Assembly: GCF_029846275.1 (NCBI RefSeq)
Contig: NZ_JARVWS010000002.1
Span: 1,240,001 to 1,304,000 of the forward strand
Length of the DNA: 64,000 bases
Source of the DNA: Nocardioides sp. CER19
GTDB taxonomy: Bacteria > Actinomycetota > Actinomycetes > Propionibacteriales > Nocardioidaceae
Direction: 5' to 3'
The notes under the pieces were generated by a model that worked only from the letters and a program-made list of their open reading frames with translations, ran no database searches and was not told the DNA's origin. Made by a program: the position numbers and the translations under genes. This document shows positions 47,249 through 55,864 of the stretch, piece after piece (positions within the stretch are counted from its first letter, which is position 1; the number at the start of each line of letters is the position of its first letter).

Positions 47249-49030
47249 TCAGCTCTCCAGGGCGGGGACCTCGGTGGGGCGGGGCAGGCCGTCGATCATG
47301 GCGATGAGATCGGGTGCCGGCTGCGGCCTGCTGATGAGGTAGCCCTGGGCGACGTCGCAGCCGAGCTCTCGGAGCCGGTGGATCTGGGCCGGCCGCTCGA
47401 CGCCCTCGGCGACCACCGTGAGCCCCAGCGTGTGCGCCGCGTTGATCACGCCCGACAGCAGCTGGGCGTCGGCCTCGTCGGAGTCGATCCGACCGACGAT
47501 GCTCTGGTCGATCTTGAGCGTGCTGACCGGGAGCCGGCGCAGCATGGCCAGCGAGGAGTACCCGGTGCCGAAGTCGTCGAGGTGGACCAGTACGCCGCCC
47601 GCCTGGAGCTCCGCGAGCTGCTGGCCGGCCAGGCTCATGTCGCTCACGGCGGTGCTCTCCGTCACCTCGACCTGCAGCAGCCGCGGCGGGATACCTGCCT
47701 CCTCGACCGCGGCCAGGACGCTCTTCGCCAGCCCAGGGGCGGCCAGCTGCACCGGCGAGACGTTGATCGCCACCGCCCAGTCCCGGCCTTCGTCGTGCCA
47801 GAGCCGAGCCTGCGCGCAGGCGTTCCGCAGCACCCACTCACCGAGCTCGGAGATCTGCCCGGTGTGCTCGGCGACGGCGATCACCTCGACGGGGGAGACC
47901 CGACCGAGCAGCTCGTCGGTCCACCGCAGCAGCGCCTCGACCGACTCGACCCGGCCGCTGTGCAGGCTCAGCTTCGGCTGGTAGTGCAGCGCCAGGCCGC
48001 CGTGCGCGAGCGCCTCGTGCAGACGGCCGCGGATGAGGGCCCGCCGCTCGAAGGCGCCGGCCTCCTCCCGGACGTGCAGCCGGCTGGTGCGCGCCTTGCC
48101 GGCGCGCTTGGCGTGGAGCATCGCGCCGTCGGCATGGTGCAGGAGGGCGTCGAGCGCGCTGACCGCCGCGCCGACAGGGACGGCGCCGGCCACGTCGCGA
48201 CCCGTCGCGATCCCGACGCTCGCCGAGACGTACACCTGCTGGTCATGCACCGTGAACGGGCGCCGCGCGGTCGCCACGATCCGGTCGGCGACGTCGGTCG
48301 CCTCGGTCTCGTCGACGTCGCTCAGCAGGACCGCGAACTCGTCGCCGCCGAGCCTGCCCACCAGGTCGACCGGGCGCACGGTGCGCACGAGCCGCTGTGC
48401 GAAGGCGAGCAGCAGGGCGTCGCCCGCCTTGTGCCCGAGCGCGTCGTTGACCTGCTTGAAGCCGTCGAGGTCGACGTAGAGCACGGCGAGCCGGTCCGGG
48501 TCGACGCCAGCGCTGAGCAGGCCGCCGCCGTGCTCGTCGAGCATGCGACGGTTGGCCAGGCCGGTGAGCGGGTCGCGCAGCGCGATCTCGCGGAACATCA
48601 TCCCGACCTCGCGGAAGATCGTGGCCACCGGCGCCGCCGCGGCGGCCCCGTCGGGGGAGAGCACCAGGACGTCGTCCTCGCGCGAGCCGTGCGCCAGGAT
48701 GGCCGCCGCGGCCTCGCGCAGTGGCTGGACGCCGTCGAGGTGGAAGCCGTCGTACTCCACGACGGCGCCGAGGGGTGCGCGGGCGAGCAGTGCCCGCCCG
48801 TAGCCGAGCCGCCCGCTGAGGAGCGCCTCGAGCCGGACGCGGGTGAGCAGCGCGGGGCCGTCCGGCGTCCTGACCGCCACCGCCCGGAGCGCCGGGTCGT
48901 CACGGAAGCGGAGCTCGACCTCCCGTAGCGGAGTGTCCGGGAGGAGCACGGGCACCGGAATGCTGAGCTCGCGAAGGAGACGGCCGCGCAGGGCGACGGT
49001 GTCGTAGCGAGTGAGGACGGCTTCCGTCAT
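47249..49030 (-). CDS. Cyclic di-GMP turnover protein with GGDEF and EAL domains
   Basis: The protein has 593 residues. The N-terminal 140 residues are CBS-like or a related sensory region (LPDTPLREVELRFRDDPALR). The GGDEF domain has GGDEF at 228-232 with an intact inhibitory site RPVD five residues before it. The EAL domain starts at about E365 (EALLRW) and keeps the metal and catalytic residues in NVSPVQL, VTESTAV, LDDFGTGYSSL, LKIDQS, VAEGVE and QGYLISRP. Both activities therefore look intact. No membrane helix is seen, so it is cytosolic. Confidence 0.94.
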   Translation of the reverse strand: MTEAVLTRYDTVALRGRLLRELSIPVPVLLPDTPLREVELRFRDDPALRAVAVRTPDGPALLTRVRLEALLSGRLGYGRALLARAPLGAVVEYDGFHLDGVQPLREAAAAILAHGSREDDVLVLSPDGAAAAAPVATIFREVGMMFREIALRDPLTGLANRRMLDEHGGGLLSAGVDPDRLAVLYVDLDGFKQVNDALGHKAGDALLLAFAQRLVRTVRPVDLVGRLGGDEFAVLLSDVDETEATDVADRIVATARRPFTVHDQQVYVSASVGIATGRDVAGAVPVGAAVSALDALLHHADGAMLHAKRAGKARTSRLHVREEAGAFERRALIRGRLHEALAHGGLALHYQPKLSLHSGRVESVEALLRWTDELLGRVSPVEVIAVAEHTGQISELGEWVLRNACAQARLWHDEGRDWAVAINVSPVQLAAPGLAKSVLAAVEEAGIPPRLLQVEVTESTAVSDMSLAGQQLAELQAGGVLVHLDDFGTGYSSLAMLRRLPVSTLKIDQSIVGRIDSDEADAQLLSGVINAAHTLGLTVVAEGVERPAQIHRLRELGCDVAQGYLISRPQPAPDLIAMIDGLPRPTEVPALES

Positions 49031-49158
49031 GCCCGTCGCTTCGGCAGCAGGCGCGCGCGGGTGAGCACGGCGCGGGTGAACAGGAGCGGAACTCCTGTCC
49101 GAAAGACTCAGCCGGCCCCGGCCCCCGTCGATTGCTGGTGACCTCGGTCACTTCAGGG

Positions 49159-49172
49159 TTACCGACGGGTAG
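49159..49172. promoter_or_regulatory. YTAC-N6-GTAR site in front of the hydroxyacyl-CoA dehydrogenase gene
   Basis: TTAC-CGACGG-GTAG ends 23 bases before the start codon, nearly the same distance as the site at ecm. Confidence 0.5.
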
Positions 49173-49195
49173 GAACGGCTGTCACACTGCCTCGC

Positions 49196-50350
49196 ATGAC
49201 GCAGACGTTCGAGACCCTCGTCTTCCCGTACCTCAACCACGCGGTCCGGATGTTCGAGTCCGGCTACGCCACGGCCGTCGACATCGACAACGCCATGCGC
49301 TTCGGGTGCGGCTATCCGAAGGGACCGCTGACCGTCCTCGACGAGGTCGGCCCGGCCGTGGTCCGCGACGCGCTCGCTGCGCGCTTCGCCGAGACCGGCG
49401 ACCACCTGCACCAGCCCGCCGACCTGCTGGACAGGATCGCCGACGAGGGTGGCTCGTTCACCGCCGGCGGCGTCGGCAGCGCCGAGGCTCCGCGGCTGCA
49501 GCACGAGATCGCGCGGCTCGGCGTCGTCGGAACCGGGACGATGGCCAGCGGGATCGCACAGGTCTTCGCCCAGTGCGGCTACGACGTCGTCGTGGTCGGG
49601 CGCGGCGAGGACAAGCTGGCGCGGGTGACCGCCTACGTCACCAAGAACCTCGACCGCGCCATCGAGCGCGGGAAGTCGGACGAGGCGACCAAGGCGGAGG
49701 TGCTCGGCCGGCTCAGCGTCACCACCTCGCGGGCCGACCTCGCCGACGTGGACCTCGTGGTCGAGGCGATCGCCGAGGACATCGCGGTGAAGCGCGACCT
49801 CTTCCGCGATCTCGACGAGATCCTGAAGCCCGGGGCCATCCTCGCGACGACCACGAGCAGCCTCCCCGTCACCGAGCTGGCCAAGGCGACGAGCCGGTCG
49901 GCCGACGTCATCGGGATGCACTTCTTCAACCCCGCCCCGGTCATGAAGCTCGTCGAGGTCGTCACGACCGAGCTGACCGCGCCGGCCGTCGACGAGACGG
50001 TCCGGGCGCTCACCGCGAAGGTCGGCAAGGTCGCCGTCTCGTGCGGGGACCGGGCCGGCTTCATCGTCAACGCCCTTCTCTTCCCCTACCTCAACGACGC
50101 GGTCAGGCTCGCGGCGTCCGGTGCCGACCTGACAGCGATCGACGCGGACATCAAGGAGGCCGCGGGATTCCCGATGGGGCCCTTCGAGCTGCTCGACGTG
50201 GTCGGCAACGACGTGTCCCTCGCGATCCAGGAGGAGCTGTTCCGCGAGTTCGGCGAGCCGGGCTTCGCGCCGGCGGCCACCCTCGTCGCCAAGGTGGCGG
50301 CCGGGGAGCTCGGCCGCAAGACGAAGAAGGGCTTCCACGACTACAGCTGA
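49196..50350 (+). CDS. 3-hydroxyacyl-CoA (3-hydroxybutyryl-CoA) dehydrogenase, rearranged domains
   Basis: The protein has 384 residues. It starts with a helical 3HCDH C-terminal domain (about 1-90: TLVFPYLNHAVRMFESGYAT, then FGCGYPKGPLTVLDEVG). A complete NAD-binding domain follows (about 105-285, RLGVVGTGTMASGIAQVFAQ, catalytic GMHFFNPAPVM), then the normal second C-terminal domain (about 288-384, FIVNALLFPYLNDAVRLAAS). The order is C-N-C. Usual bacterial enzymes are N-C (~285 aa) or N-C-C. It interconverts acetoacetyl-CoA and 3-hydroxybutyryl-CoA or a longer substrate. A YTAC-N6-GTAR site lies upstream and a terminator follows. Confidence 0.88.
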   Translation: MTQTFETLVFPYLNHAVRMFESGYATAVDIDNAMRFGCGYPKGPLTVLDEVGPAVVRDALAARFAETGDHLHQPADLLDRIADEGGSFTAGGVGSAEAPRLQHEIARLGVVGTGTMASGIAQVFAQCGYDVVVVGRGEDKLARVTAYVTKNLDRAIERGKSDEATKAEVLGRLSVTTSRADLADVDLVVEAIAEDIAVKRDLFRDLDEILKPGAILATTTSSLPVTELAKATSRSADVIGMHFFNPAPVMKLVEVVTTELTAPAVDETVRALTAKVGKVAVSCGDRAGFIVNALLFPYLNDAVRLAASGADLTAIDADIKEAAGFPMGPFELLDVVGNDVSLAIQEELFREFGEPGFAPAATLVAKVAAGELGRKTKKGFHDYS

Positions 50351-50368
50351 CGGCGGCAGAGCTCCCGA

Positions 50369-50396
50369 CGTGGCCCCGATGGCAAAATCGGGCCAC
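50369..50396 (+). terminator. Terminator after the hydroxyacyl-CoA dehydrogenase gene
   Basis: GTGGCCCCGAT and ATCGGGCCAC pair with one bulged C and a six-base loop, followed by TTCT. This argues that the MFS gene begins at 50415, not within the hairpin. Confidence 0.6.
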
Positions 50397-50414
50397 TTCT
50401 GGTTACCGGGGGCC

Positions 50415-51914
50415 ATGGCCGTCGAGACAGGTCGGATCACCACCGACATCCCCGCCCGCTTGGACCGTCTGCCGTGGGCTCGTTGGCACTGGCTCGTGGT
50501 GATCGGGCTGGGCACCGTCTGGATCCTCGACGGCCTCGAGGTCACCATCGTCGGCTCGATGTCGGACGCCCTCAAGCCGCACGACACCGGCCTCGGGATG
50601 AGCAGCTTCGACGTCGGCTTCGCCGGGGCGGCGTACGTCGCGGGCGCGTGCCTGGGTGCGTTGGTCTTCGGCCACCTCACCGACCGGTTCGGCCGGAAGC
50701 GGCTGTTCATGGTGACGCTGCTCATCTACACGGTCGCGACGGTGCTGACCGCCTTCTCGCCGACTCCCTGGTGGTACTTCACCGCCCGCTTCCTCACCGG
50801 CACCGGCATCGGAGGCGAGTACGCCGCCATCAACTCGGCGATCGACGAGCTGATCCCGGCGCCGTTCCGCGGTCGCGTCGACGTGGCGATCAACGGGTCC
50901 TTCTGGGTCGGTGCCGTGGTCGGCTCGCTGCTGACCATCCCGCTCCTCGACCCCAGCATCGTCGACCCGGCCTGGGGCTGGCGGCTGGCCTTCGCGCTCG
51001 GCGCGGTGCTCGCCGTCGGCATCCTCGTCGTACGTCGCAACGTGCCGGAGAGCCCGCGCTGGCTGTTCATCCACGGCCGCGAGGACGAGGCCGAGGACGT
51101 CGTCCGCGGGATCGAGCGGACCGTGGAGGACGAGACCGGCGAGCGGCTGTCGACGCCCGACGAGACGATCACGGTCCGCCAGCGCAAGACGATCGGCTTC
51201 GGCCTGATCGCCCGCACCGTCATCACGATGTATCCCCGGCGGACGATCCTGTGCTTCGCGCTCTTCGTCGGGCAGGCGTTCCTCTACAACGCCTTCTTCT
51301 TCACCTACGGCGACACCCTGACGACGTTCCTCGGCGTCAAGCAGACCGGTTGGTACCTCGCCGTCTTCGCGGCGAGCAACTTCGTCGGCGCGCTGGTGCT
51401 CAGCCCGCTCTTCGACCGGGTCGGCCGGGTGCGGATGATCGCCGGCACCTACATCCTCTCGGGCGTGCTCCTGGGTGGCGCGGGCCTCTTCCTCGGCGAC
51501 TTCACCGCCACCACGCTGACGCTGATGGGGGCGATCGTCTTCTTCTTCGCCTCCGCGGGCGCCAGCGCGGCGTACCTCACCGCCAGCGAGGTCTTCCCGA
51601 TGGAGACCCGGGCGCTGTGCATCGCGTTCTTCTACGCGATCGGCACCGCCGCGGGCGGCATCAGCGGACCGCTGTTCTTCGGCTGGCTCATCGACCGGGC
51701 GACCGCCGACAAGGACATCACCGGCATCGCGGTCGGCTACTTCGTCGGTGCCGTGCTGATGATCATCGGCGGCGTCGTCGAGGCGTTCCTCGGTGTCCGT
51801 GCGGAGGGCAGGTCGCTGGAGAGCATCGCCCAGCCCCTCACCGTCGACGACGACACCGACCCGAGCGGCTCGAGCGACGACACGTTCACGCCGAGCCCGA
51901 CGCCCGCCGGCTGA
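50415..51914 (+). CDS. MFS transporter (sugar-porter/metabolite symporter type)
   Basis: The protein has 499 residues and 12 membrane helices. Signatures are GHLTDRFGRKRLFMVTLL (loop 2-3), RFLTGTGIGGEYAAINSAID and PESPRWLFIHGREDEAED, which are typical of the metabolite:H+ symporter and sugar-porter branches. A long acidic Ser/Thr tail follows (DDDTDPSGSSDDTF). The ATG at 50415 has GGGGG upstream; an ATG at 50370 lies inside the terminator and is rejected. The substrate is unknown; an organic acid is one guess. Confidence 0.88.
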   Translation: MAVETGRITTDIPARLDRLPWARWHWLVVIGLGTVWILDGLEVTIVGSMSDALKPHDTGLGMSSFDVGFAGAAYVAGACLGALVFGHLTDRFGRKRLFMVTLLIYTVATVLTAFSPTPWWYFTARFLTGTGIGGEYAAINSAIDELIPAPFRGRVDVAINGSFWVGAVVGSLLTIPLLDPSIVDPAWGWRLAFALGAVLAVGILVVRRNVPESPRWLFIHGREDEAEDVVRGIERTVEDETGERLSTPDETITVRQRKTIGFGLIARTVITMYPRRTILCFALFVGQAFLYNAFFFTYGDTLTTFLGVKQTGWYLAVFAASNFVGALVLSPLFDRVGRVRMIAGTYILSGVLLGGAGLFLGDFTATTLTLMGAIVFFFASAGASAAYLTASEVFPMETRALCIAFFYAIGTAAGGISGPLFFGWLIDRATADKDITGIAVGYFVGAVLMIIGGVVEAFLGVRAEGRSLESIAQPLTVDDDTDPSGSSDDTFTPSPTPAG

Positions 51915-51936
51915 CCCGTCGCTGGGAGGTCGGCCG

Positions 51937-51942
51937 TAGGCT
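51937..51942 (+). promoter_or_regulatory. -10 box (leaderless) of the Gly-rich membrane protein gene
   Basis: TAGGCT ends six bases before the ATG at 51949. Confidence 0.5.
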
Positions 51943-51948
51943 GGCGGC

Positions 51949-52722
51949 ATGGGGTTCCTCGTGCTGCTGGCCGTGCTGGCCATCGCCGTCATCGTCGCGT
52001 CGCGGGTGAGCAGGACACGCCAGCTGGAGCGCGTCCAGCGCGAGCTCGAGCCGGTCAAGAGGCTGGCCTACGAGGACGTCACCGCCCTCGGCGAGCAGCT
52101 GCAGGGCCTCGACCGCGAGCTGGCGGGCGTGGACCTCGACGAGGGTGCCCGCGCCGACTACCAGCGCGCGCTCGACGCCTACGAGTCGGCGAAGCAGTCG
52201 GCCGACGCGATGACCAAGCCGGAGGACGTCTCCCACGCGACGAGCATCGTCGAGGACGGTCGCTACGCGATCGACTGCGTGCGCGCCCGGGTCACGGGCG
52301 ATCCGCTGCCCGTCAAGCGGGCGCCCTGCTTCTTCGACCCTCGCCACGGGATCTCGAAGGAGGACGTGTCGTGGACGTTCCCCGACGGGTCGGTCAAGCA
52401 GGTCCCCGCTTGTGCCCTCGACGTCGACCGCCTGCGCGTCGGTGCGGCTCCTGACATCCGGCAGGTCATGGTCGGGCCGCAGCGGGTGCCCTACTGGCAG
52501 GGCGGCCGGCAGTACCAGCCCTACGCCCGCGGCTACTTCGGCGCGTTCGGCCCGCTGGACTGGCTCTTCGTCGGCATGTTCGCCGACGACATCCTCTGGG
52601 GCCTCGGCGGCCTGGCCGAGGGCGTCGGTGAGGGCATCGGCGCGATCGGTGACGGCGTGGGCGACGCGATCGGCGGCATCGGCGACGGCATCGGGGACAT
52701 GTTCGACGGTTTCGACTTCTGA
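51949..52722 (+). CDS. Membrane-anchored protein with a Gly-rich amphipathic tail
   Basis: The protein has 257 residues. One N-terminal membrane helix (about 2-20) is followed by a coiled charged region (about 25-90), then a globular part with RAPCFFDPRHGISKEDVSW. The tail (about 225-257) repeats GIGDGVGDAIGGIGDGIGD, a six- to seven-residue Gly/Asp/Ile pattern. No known family was recognised. The start is fixed by the -10 box. The tail could associate with membrane or form a glycine-zipper helix. Confidence 0.7.
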   Translation: MGFLVLLAVLAIAVIVASRVSRTRQLERVQRELEPVKRLAYEDVTALGEQLQGLDRELAGVDLDEGARADYQRALDAYESAKQSADAMTKPEDVSHATSIVEDGRYAIDCVRARVTGDPLPVKRAPCFFDPRHGISKEDVSWTFPDGSVKQVPACALDVDRLRVGAAPDIRQVMVGPQRVPYWQGGRQYQPYARGYFGAFGPLDWLFVGMFADDILWGLGGLAEGVGEGIGAIGDGVGDAIGGIGDGIGDMFDGFDF

Positions 52723-52758
52723 CCGGGACCGCGGCGCGGGCCCGTGCCGTCCGCCCGG

Positions 52759-52764
52759 GATAAT
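52759..52764 (+). promoter_or_regulatory. -10 box (leaderless) of the TMEM175-like gene
   Basis: GATAAT ends six bases before the ATG at 52771. Confidence 0.5.
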
Positions 52765-52770
52765 GCCGCC

Positions 52771-53388
52771 ATGGAGAGCAGTCGGCTCGAGGCGTTCAGC
52801 GACGGCGTCATGGCGATCATCATCACGATCATGGTCCTGGAGCTGAAGCGGCCCGAAGGAAACACCCTGCACGACCTCTGGCACGACAGCGGGCTGAGCA
52901 TGCTCACCTACCTGCTGAGCTTCGTGTACGTCGGCATCTACTGGAACAACCACCACCACCTGTTCCAGGTCACCAAGCGCGTGGACGGCGTGGTGCTGTG
53001 GGCCAACCTGCACCTGCTGTTCTGGCTCTCCCTCTACCCGTTCACGACGAACTGGATGGACGAGTCGCGGCTCGCCCGTACGCCGACCGTCGTCTACGGC
53101 GTCAACCTGATCGGCGCCGCCCTCGCCTACTTCCTGATGGTGCAGGCGATCCGCAGGCTGCCGACCGGCTCGCACCTCGACGAGGTGTTCGGGAACGACG
53201 TCAAGGGGAAGATCTCGCCGTTGCTCTACCTCGTCGGCATCGCCCTCGCCTTCGTCGAGCCCTGGATCGGGGTGATCCCCTTCGTGGTGGTCGCCCTGAT
53301 GTGGCTGATCCCCGACCGGCGGGTCGAGCGCTGGCTGCAGGAGCACGAGCAGATGTCGCGGTCCGGATCGGACGGCTCCACAGCATGA
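52771..53388 (+). CDS. TMEM175-family potassium channel-like protein (DUF1211)
   Basis: The protein has 205 residues and six hydrophobic helices. It starts with the family signature RLEAFSDGVMAIIITIMVLE (RxxxFSD, pore helix 1). YWNNHHHLFQVTKRVDGVV follows helix 3. Bacterial members are tetrameric K+ channels without the usual selectivity filter. The ATG is fixed by the -10 box. The stop overlaps the next ATG (ATGA). Confidence 0.9.
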   Translation: MESSRLEAFSDGVMAIIITIMVLELKRPEGNTLHDLWHDSGLSMLTYLLSFVYVGIYWNNHHHLFQVTKRVDGVVLWANLHLLFWLSLYPFTTNWMDESRLARTPTVVYGVNLIGAALAYFLMVQAIRRLPTGSHLDEVFGNDVKGKISPLLYLVGIALAFVEPWIGVIPFVVVALMWLIPDRRVERWLQEHEQMSRSGSDGSTA

Positions 53389-54179
53389 GCGACCTCCACC
53401 TCCTGAACCTCGGGGAGGACGGCTCGCGCGTCGTCTTCCTGCACGGCCTCTTCGGCCAGGGCCGCAACTGGATGACCGTCGCGAAGGCGCTCGCCGACCG
53501 GCACCGGGTCACCCTCGTGGACCTGCCCAACCACGGCCGGTCCTCGTGGACCGAGCACGTCGACTATGTCGACATGGCCGCCCAGGTCGCTGCCGTCCTC
53601 GAGGCGGACGGGCCGGCCACCGTCGTGGGCCACTCGATGGGCGGGAAGGTCGCGATGGTGCTCGCGCTCACCCGCCCCGAGCTCGTCGAGCGTCTCGTCG
53701 TCGCCGACATGTCGCCGGTCGACTACGGCGACGAGGCGGAGGCCACCGGCGGTGTTCTCGGCTACGCGCAGATCCTCCTCGACCTCGACCTGTCCCAGGT
53801 GCACCGTCGCGAGGACGCCGACCGGCTCCTCGCGGAGCGCGTGCCCAACACCACCATCCGCTCCTTCCTGCTCCAGAACCTGCGCCGTGACGGTGACGCC
53901 TGGCGGTGGGCCGCCAACCTCGAGGCGATCGTCCGGGACGGCTCGACGCTGGCGGCGTGGCCCGAGACGGCGCTCACCGGCCGGTCGCCGTACGACGGCA
54001 AGGTGCTGTGGCTGGCGGGGGAGACCTCGAGCTATGTCCAGCCCGCCTATGACGAGGCGATGCGACGCTGGTTCCCGCACTACCGCAAGGTGACCATCAA
54101 GGGCGCCGGCCACTGGCTCCACTCCGAGAAGCCGGACGTCTTCATCGCCGCGCTGCAGCGGTTCCTCGGGGACGCCTGA
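53385..54179 (+). CDS. Alpha/beta hydrolase
   Basis: The protein has 264 residues. The oxyanion motif is VFLHGLFGQGRNW. The nucleophile Ser lies in VGHSMGGKVAMVLAL, an acidic residue comes later, and the catalytic His is in IKGAGHWLHSEKPD. It resembles the YbfF esterase group acting on short acyl esters or acyl-CoA; the natural substrate is unknown. Translation is coupled to the channel-like gene by a four-base overlap. Confidence 0.9.
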   Translation: MSDLHLLNLGEDGSRVVFLHGLFGQGRNWMTVAKALADRHRVTLVDLPNHGRSSWTEHVDYVDMAAQVAAVLEADGPATVVGHSMGGKVAMVLALTRPELVERLVVADMSPVDYGDEAEATGGVLGYAQILLDLDLSQVHRREDADRLLAERVPNTTIRSFLLQNLRRDGDAWRWAANLEAIVRDGSTLAAWPETALTGRSPYDGKVLWLAGETSSYVQPAYDEAMRRWFPHYRKVTIKGAGHWLHSEKPDVFIAALQRFLGDA

Positions 54180-54243
54180 GCGAGAGAAAGTCGGGCTCCG
54201 GCTGCCACGAACGCTCGCCTCCGGGCGTTTGTCGTGCGTGGAT

Positions 54244-54759
54244 GTGTCCGTGGGCGAGGCGACAACGGTGACGGGGGACGGGTTCGACGCCTGGGCCAGC
54301 GCCCGGGTGCCGGTCCTGCTGCGCTTCGCCTACGTCGTGACCGGCAGCCAGGCGGAGGCAGAGGACGCGGTCCAGGCCGCCCTCGAGCGGGCGCTGCCGC
54401 GCTGGGGCCGGATCTCGCGCACCGAGGACCCGGACGCCTACGTGCGGCGGATGATCGTCAACGCCCACATCTCGATGTGGCGGCGGTCCGGGCGGCACGA
54501 GTCGCCGGTCGAGCTCGTCATCCTCACCGACGAGGCCGACCCGGCCGACCGGGTGACGACGGCCGAGGCCGTCCGTCGCGTCTGCGCCGGGCTGCCGCGA
54601 CGGCAGCGGGTGGCCGTGGCGCTGCGGTTCTACGAGGACCGCGACTACGGAGAGATCGCGAGCCTGCTCGGCTGCTCGGAGGCGACGGCGCGGTCCTACG
54701 TCCACCGCGCGCTGCAGGCGCTGCGGCGCGAGCTGGGAGAGGAGCGGTCGGATGCATGA
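54244..54759 (+). CDS. ECF sigma factor (SigE-like group)
   Basis: The protein has about 171 residues. Region 2 (VLLRFAYVVTGSQAEAEDAV) and region 4 (LPRRQRVAVALRFYEDRDYG, then GCSEATARSYVHRALQALRR) are complete, with a short linker. This is the actinobacterial SigE family. The start is uncertain among TTG 54229 and GTGs at 54238, 54244 and 54250. The next gene overlaps by eight bases and encodes a membrane protein that could hold the sigma factor. Confidence 0.88.
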   Translation: MSVGEATTVTGDGFDAWASARVPVLLRFAYVVTGSQAEAEDAVQAALERALPRWGRISRTEDPDAYVRRMIVNAHISMWRRSGRHESPVELVILTDEADPADRVTTAEAVRRVCAGLPRRQRVAVALRFYEDRDYGEIASLLGCSEATARSYVHRALQALRRELGEERSDA

Positions 54760-55855
54760 CCTCGAGCAGGTGTTCCGCGACGGGCTGGCCGAGCTCGGCG
54801 GCGAGGCGGACACGGCGCCGCCGGTCGTCCGGCGGGTCGTCGAGCAAGCGCGGTCCGGAGCCGGTCGGCGGCGGCGGTCGGCTCTCGCGATCGGTGCCGC
54901 CGCGGCCGCCGTGGTCCTGGTCGCCGGCCTGGGCGCCGTCCTGCTCGGGCAGCGGAGCGGCGTCGAGGGGCCGGCCGGGCCCAGCCCGACCCCGCCGGCG
55001 GTCGCGCCCTCGGCACCCGGTGGCTACCGCCTCGAGTTCTGGCACGGCGTCGCGGTCTACGTCCCCGCGACCTGGGGCTGGGGCTCGGCGCCGACCGACC
55101 CGGGCACCGGCGCGACCGCCCTGTGCGGCGCGGGCCAGGTGGTGCAGGCCGACGGCAGCCGACGCGAGCAGCGCACCCTCCCGTACGTCGGCCGCCCGAT
55201 CGCGCTCTCGAACGCCTGCGACGGGAGCTGGGCCCACGAGCGGCCGCAGGCGCCGTACGTCTGGCTCGGCGGCGACGTCCCGGTGGGCACGGTCGATCTC
55301 GGCGGTGGCTGGGTGCGCAAGACGATCGCCGTCGGCGACGTGCGGGTGTCGGTGGCGAGCGCTGACGACGCGCTGCGCCAGGCGATCCTCTCCTCCGCCC
55401 ATGAGGTCACCGGGGCCTGCTCACCGCGGCTCGGCAACCCGCCGGTCGCGGGCGGGACGAAGGTCGCCGACTTCGTGCCGGTCTCGATGACGGTCTGCGC
55501 CTACGGGCCGACCGGCACCGGGCTGGACTACGACCTGCTCTACGAGCAAGAGCTCTCGATGGGCCCGGCCAAGTACCTCGTCGCGGCGGTCGACTCCGCC
55601 AGGCCGCTCGGCTCCTCGAGCTGCTACGGCGCCAGTGGCGGCGAGTGGGCGCTGCTGCGCCTGCGCGGGAACCCCGGCGGTTTCCGCGACTACGTCGTGG
55701 ACATGTCCTGCCCGAGCATCACCGACCAGAACGGCGCCCAGCACGTGCTCGACAGCGAGACCGCGAGGCCCTGGGCGGTGGGTGGGATCAACGCGGTGCT
55801 GCACGTCAACCAGCTCGTCGACGTCCCGGACCGGTTCATCCCGCCGCTGCCGTGA
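54752..55855 (+). CDS. Single-pass membrane protein paired with the ECF sigma factor
   Basis: The protein has 367 residues. The cytoplasmic head (1-45, HDLEQVFRDGLAELGGEADT) could contact the sigma factor. One membrane helix (about 46-68) and a Pro-rich linker follow. The extracellular domain (about 85-367) has about eight cysteines (CGAG, NACDGS, ACSPR, VCAYG, SCYGASGG, MSCPS) suggesting disulfides. No zinc anti-sigma motif HxxxCxxC is present, so its role as anti-sigma is only positional inference. Confidence 0.75.
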   Translation: MHDLEQVFRDGLAELGGEADTAPPVVRRVVEQARSGAGRRRRSALAIGAAAAAVVLVAGLGAVLLGQRSGVEGPAGPSPTPPAVAPSAPGGYRLEFWHGVAVYVPATWGWGSAPTDPGTGATALCGAGQVVQADGSRREQRTLPYVGRPIALSNACDGSWAHERPQAPYVWLGGDVPVGTVDLGGGWVRKTIAVGDVRVSVASADDALRQAILSSAHEVTGACSPRLGNPPVAGGTKVADFVPVSMTVCAYGPTGTGLDYDLLYEQELSMGPAKYLVAAVDSARPLGSSSCYGASGGEWALLRLRGNPGGFRDYVVDMSCPSITDQNGAQHVLDSETARPWAVGGINAVLHVNQLVDVPDRFIPPLP

Positions 55856-55864
55856 CCCGTGTGG

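Noticed and set aside
46493..48928. An 811-codon plus-strand frame
   Set aside because: It runs antisense to nucS and the GGDEF-EAL gene, and its translation is repetitive with no recognisable domain.
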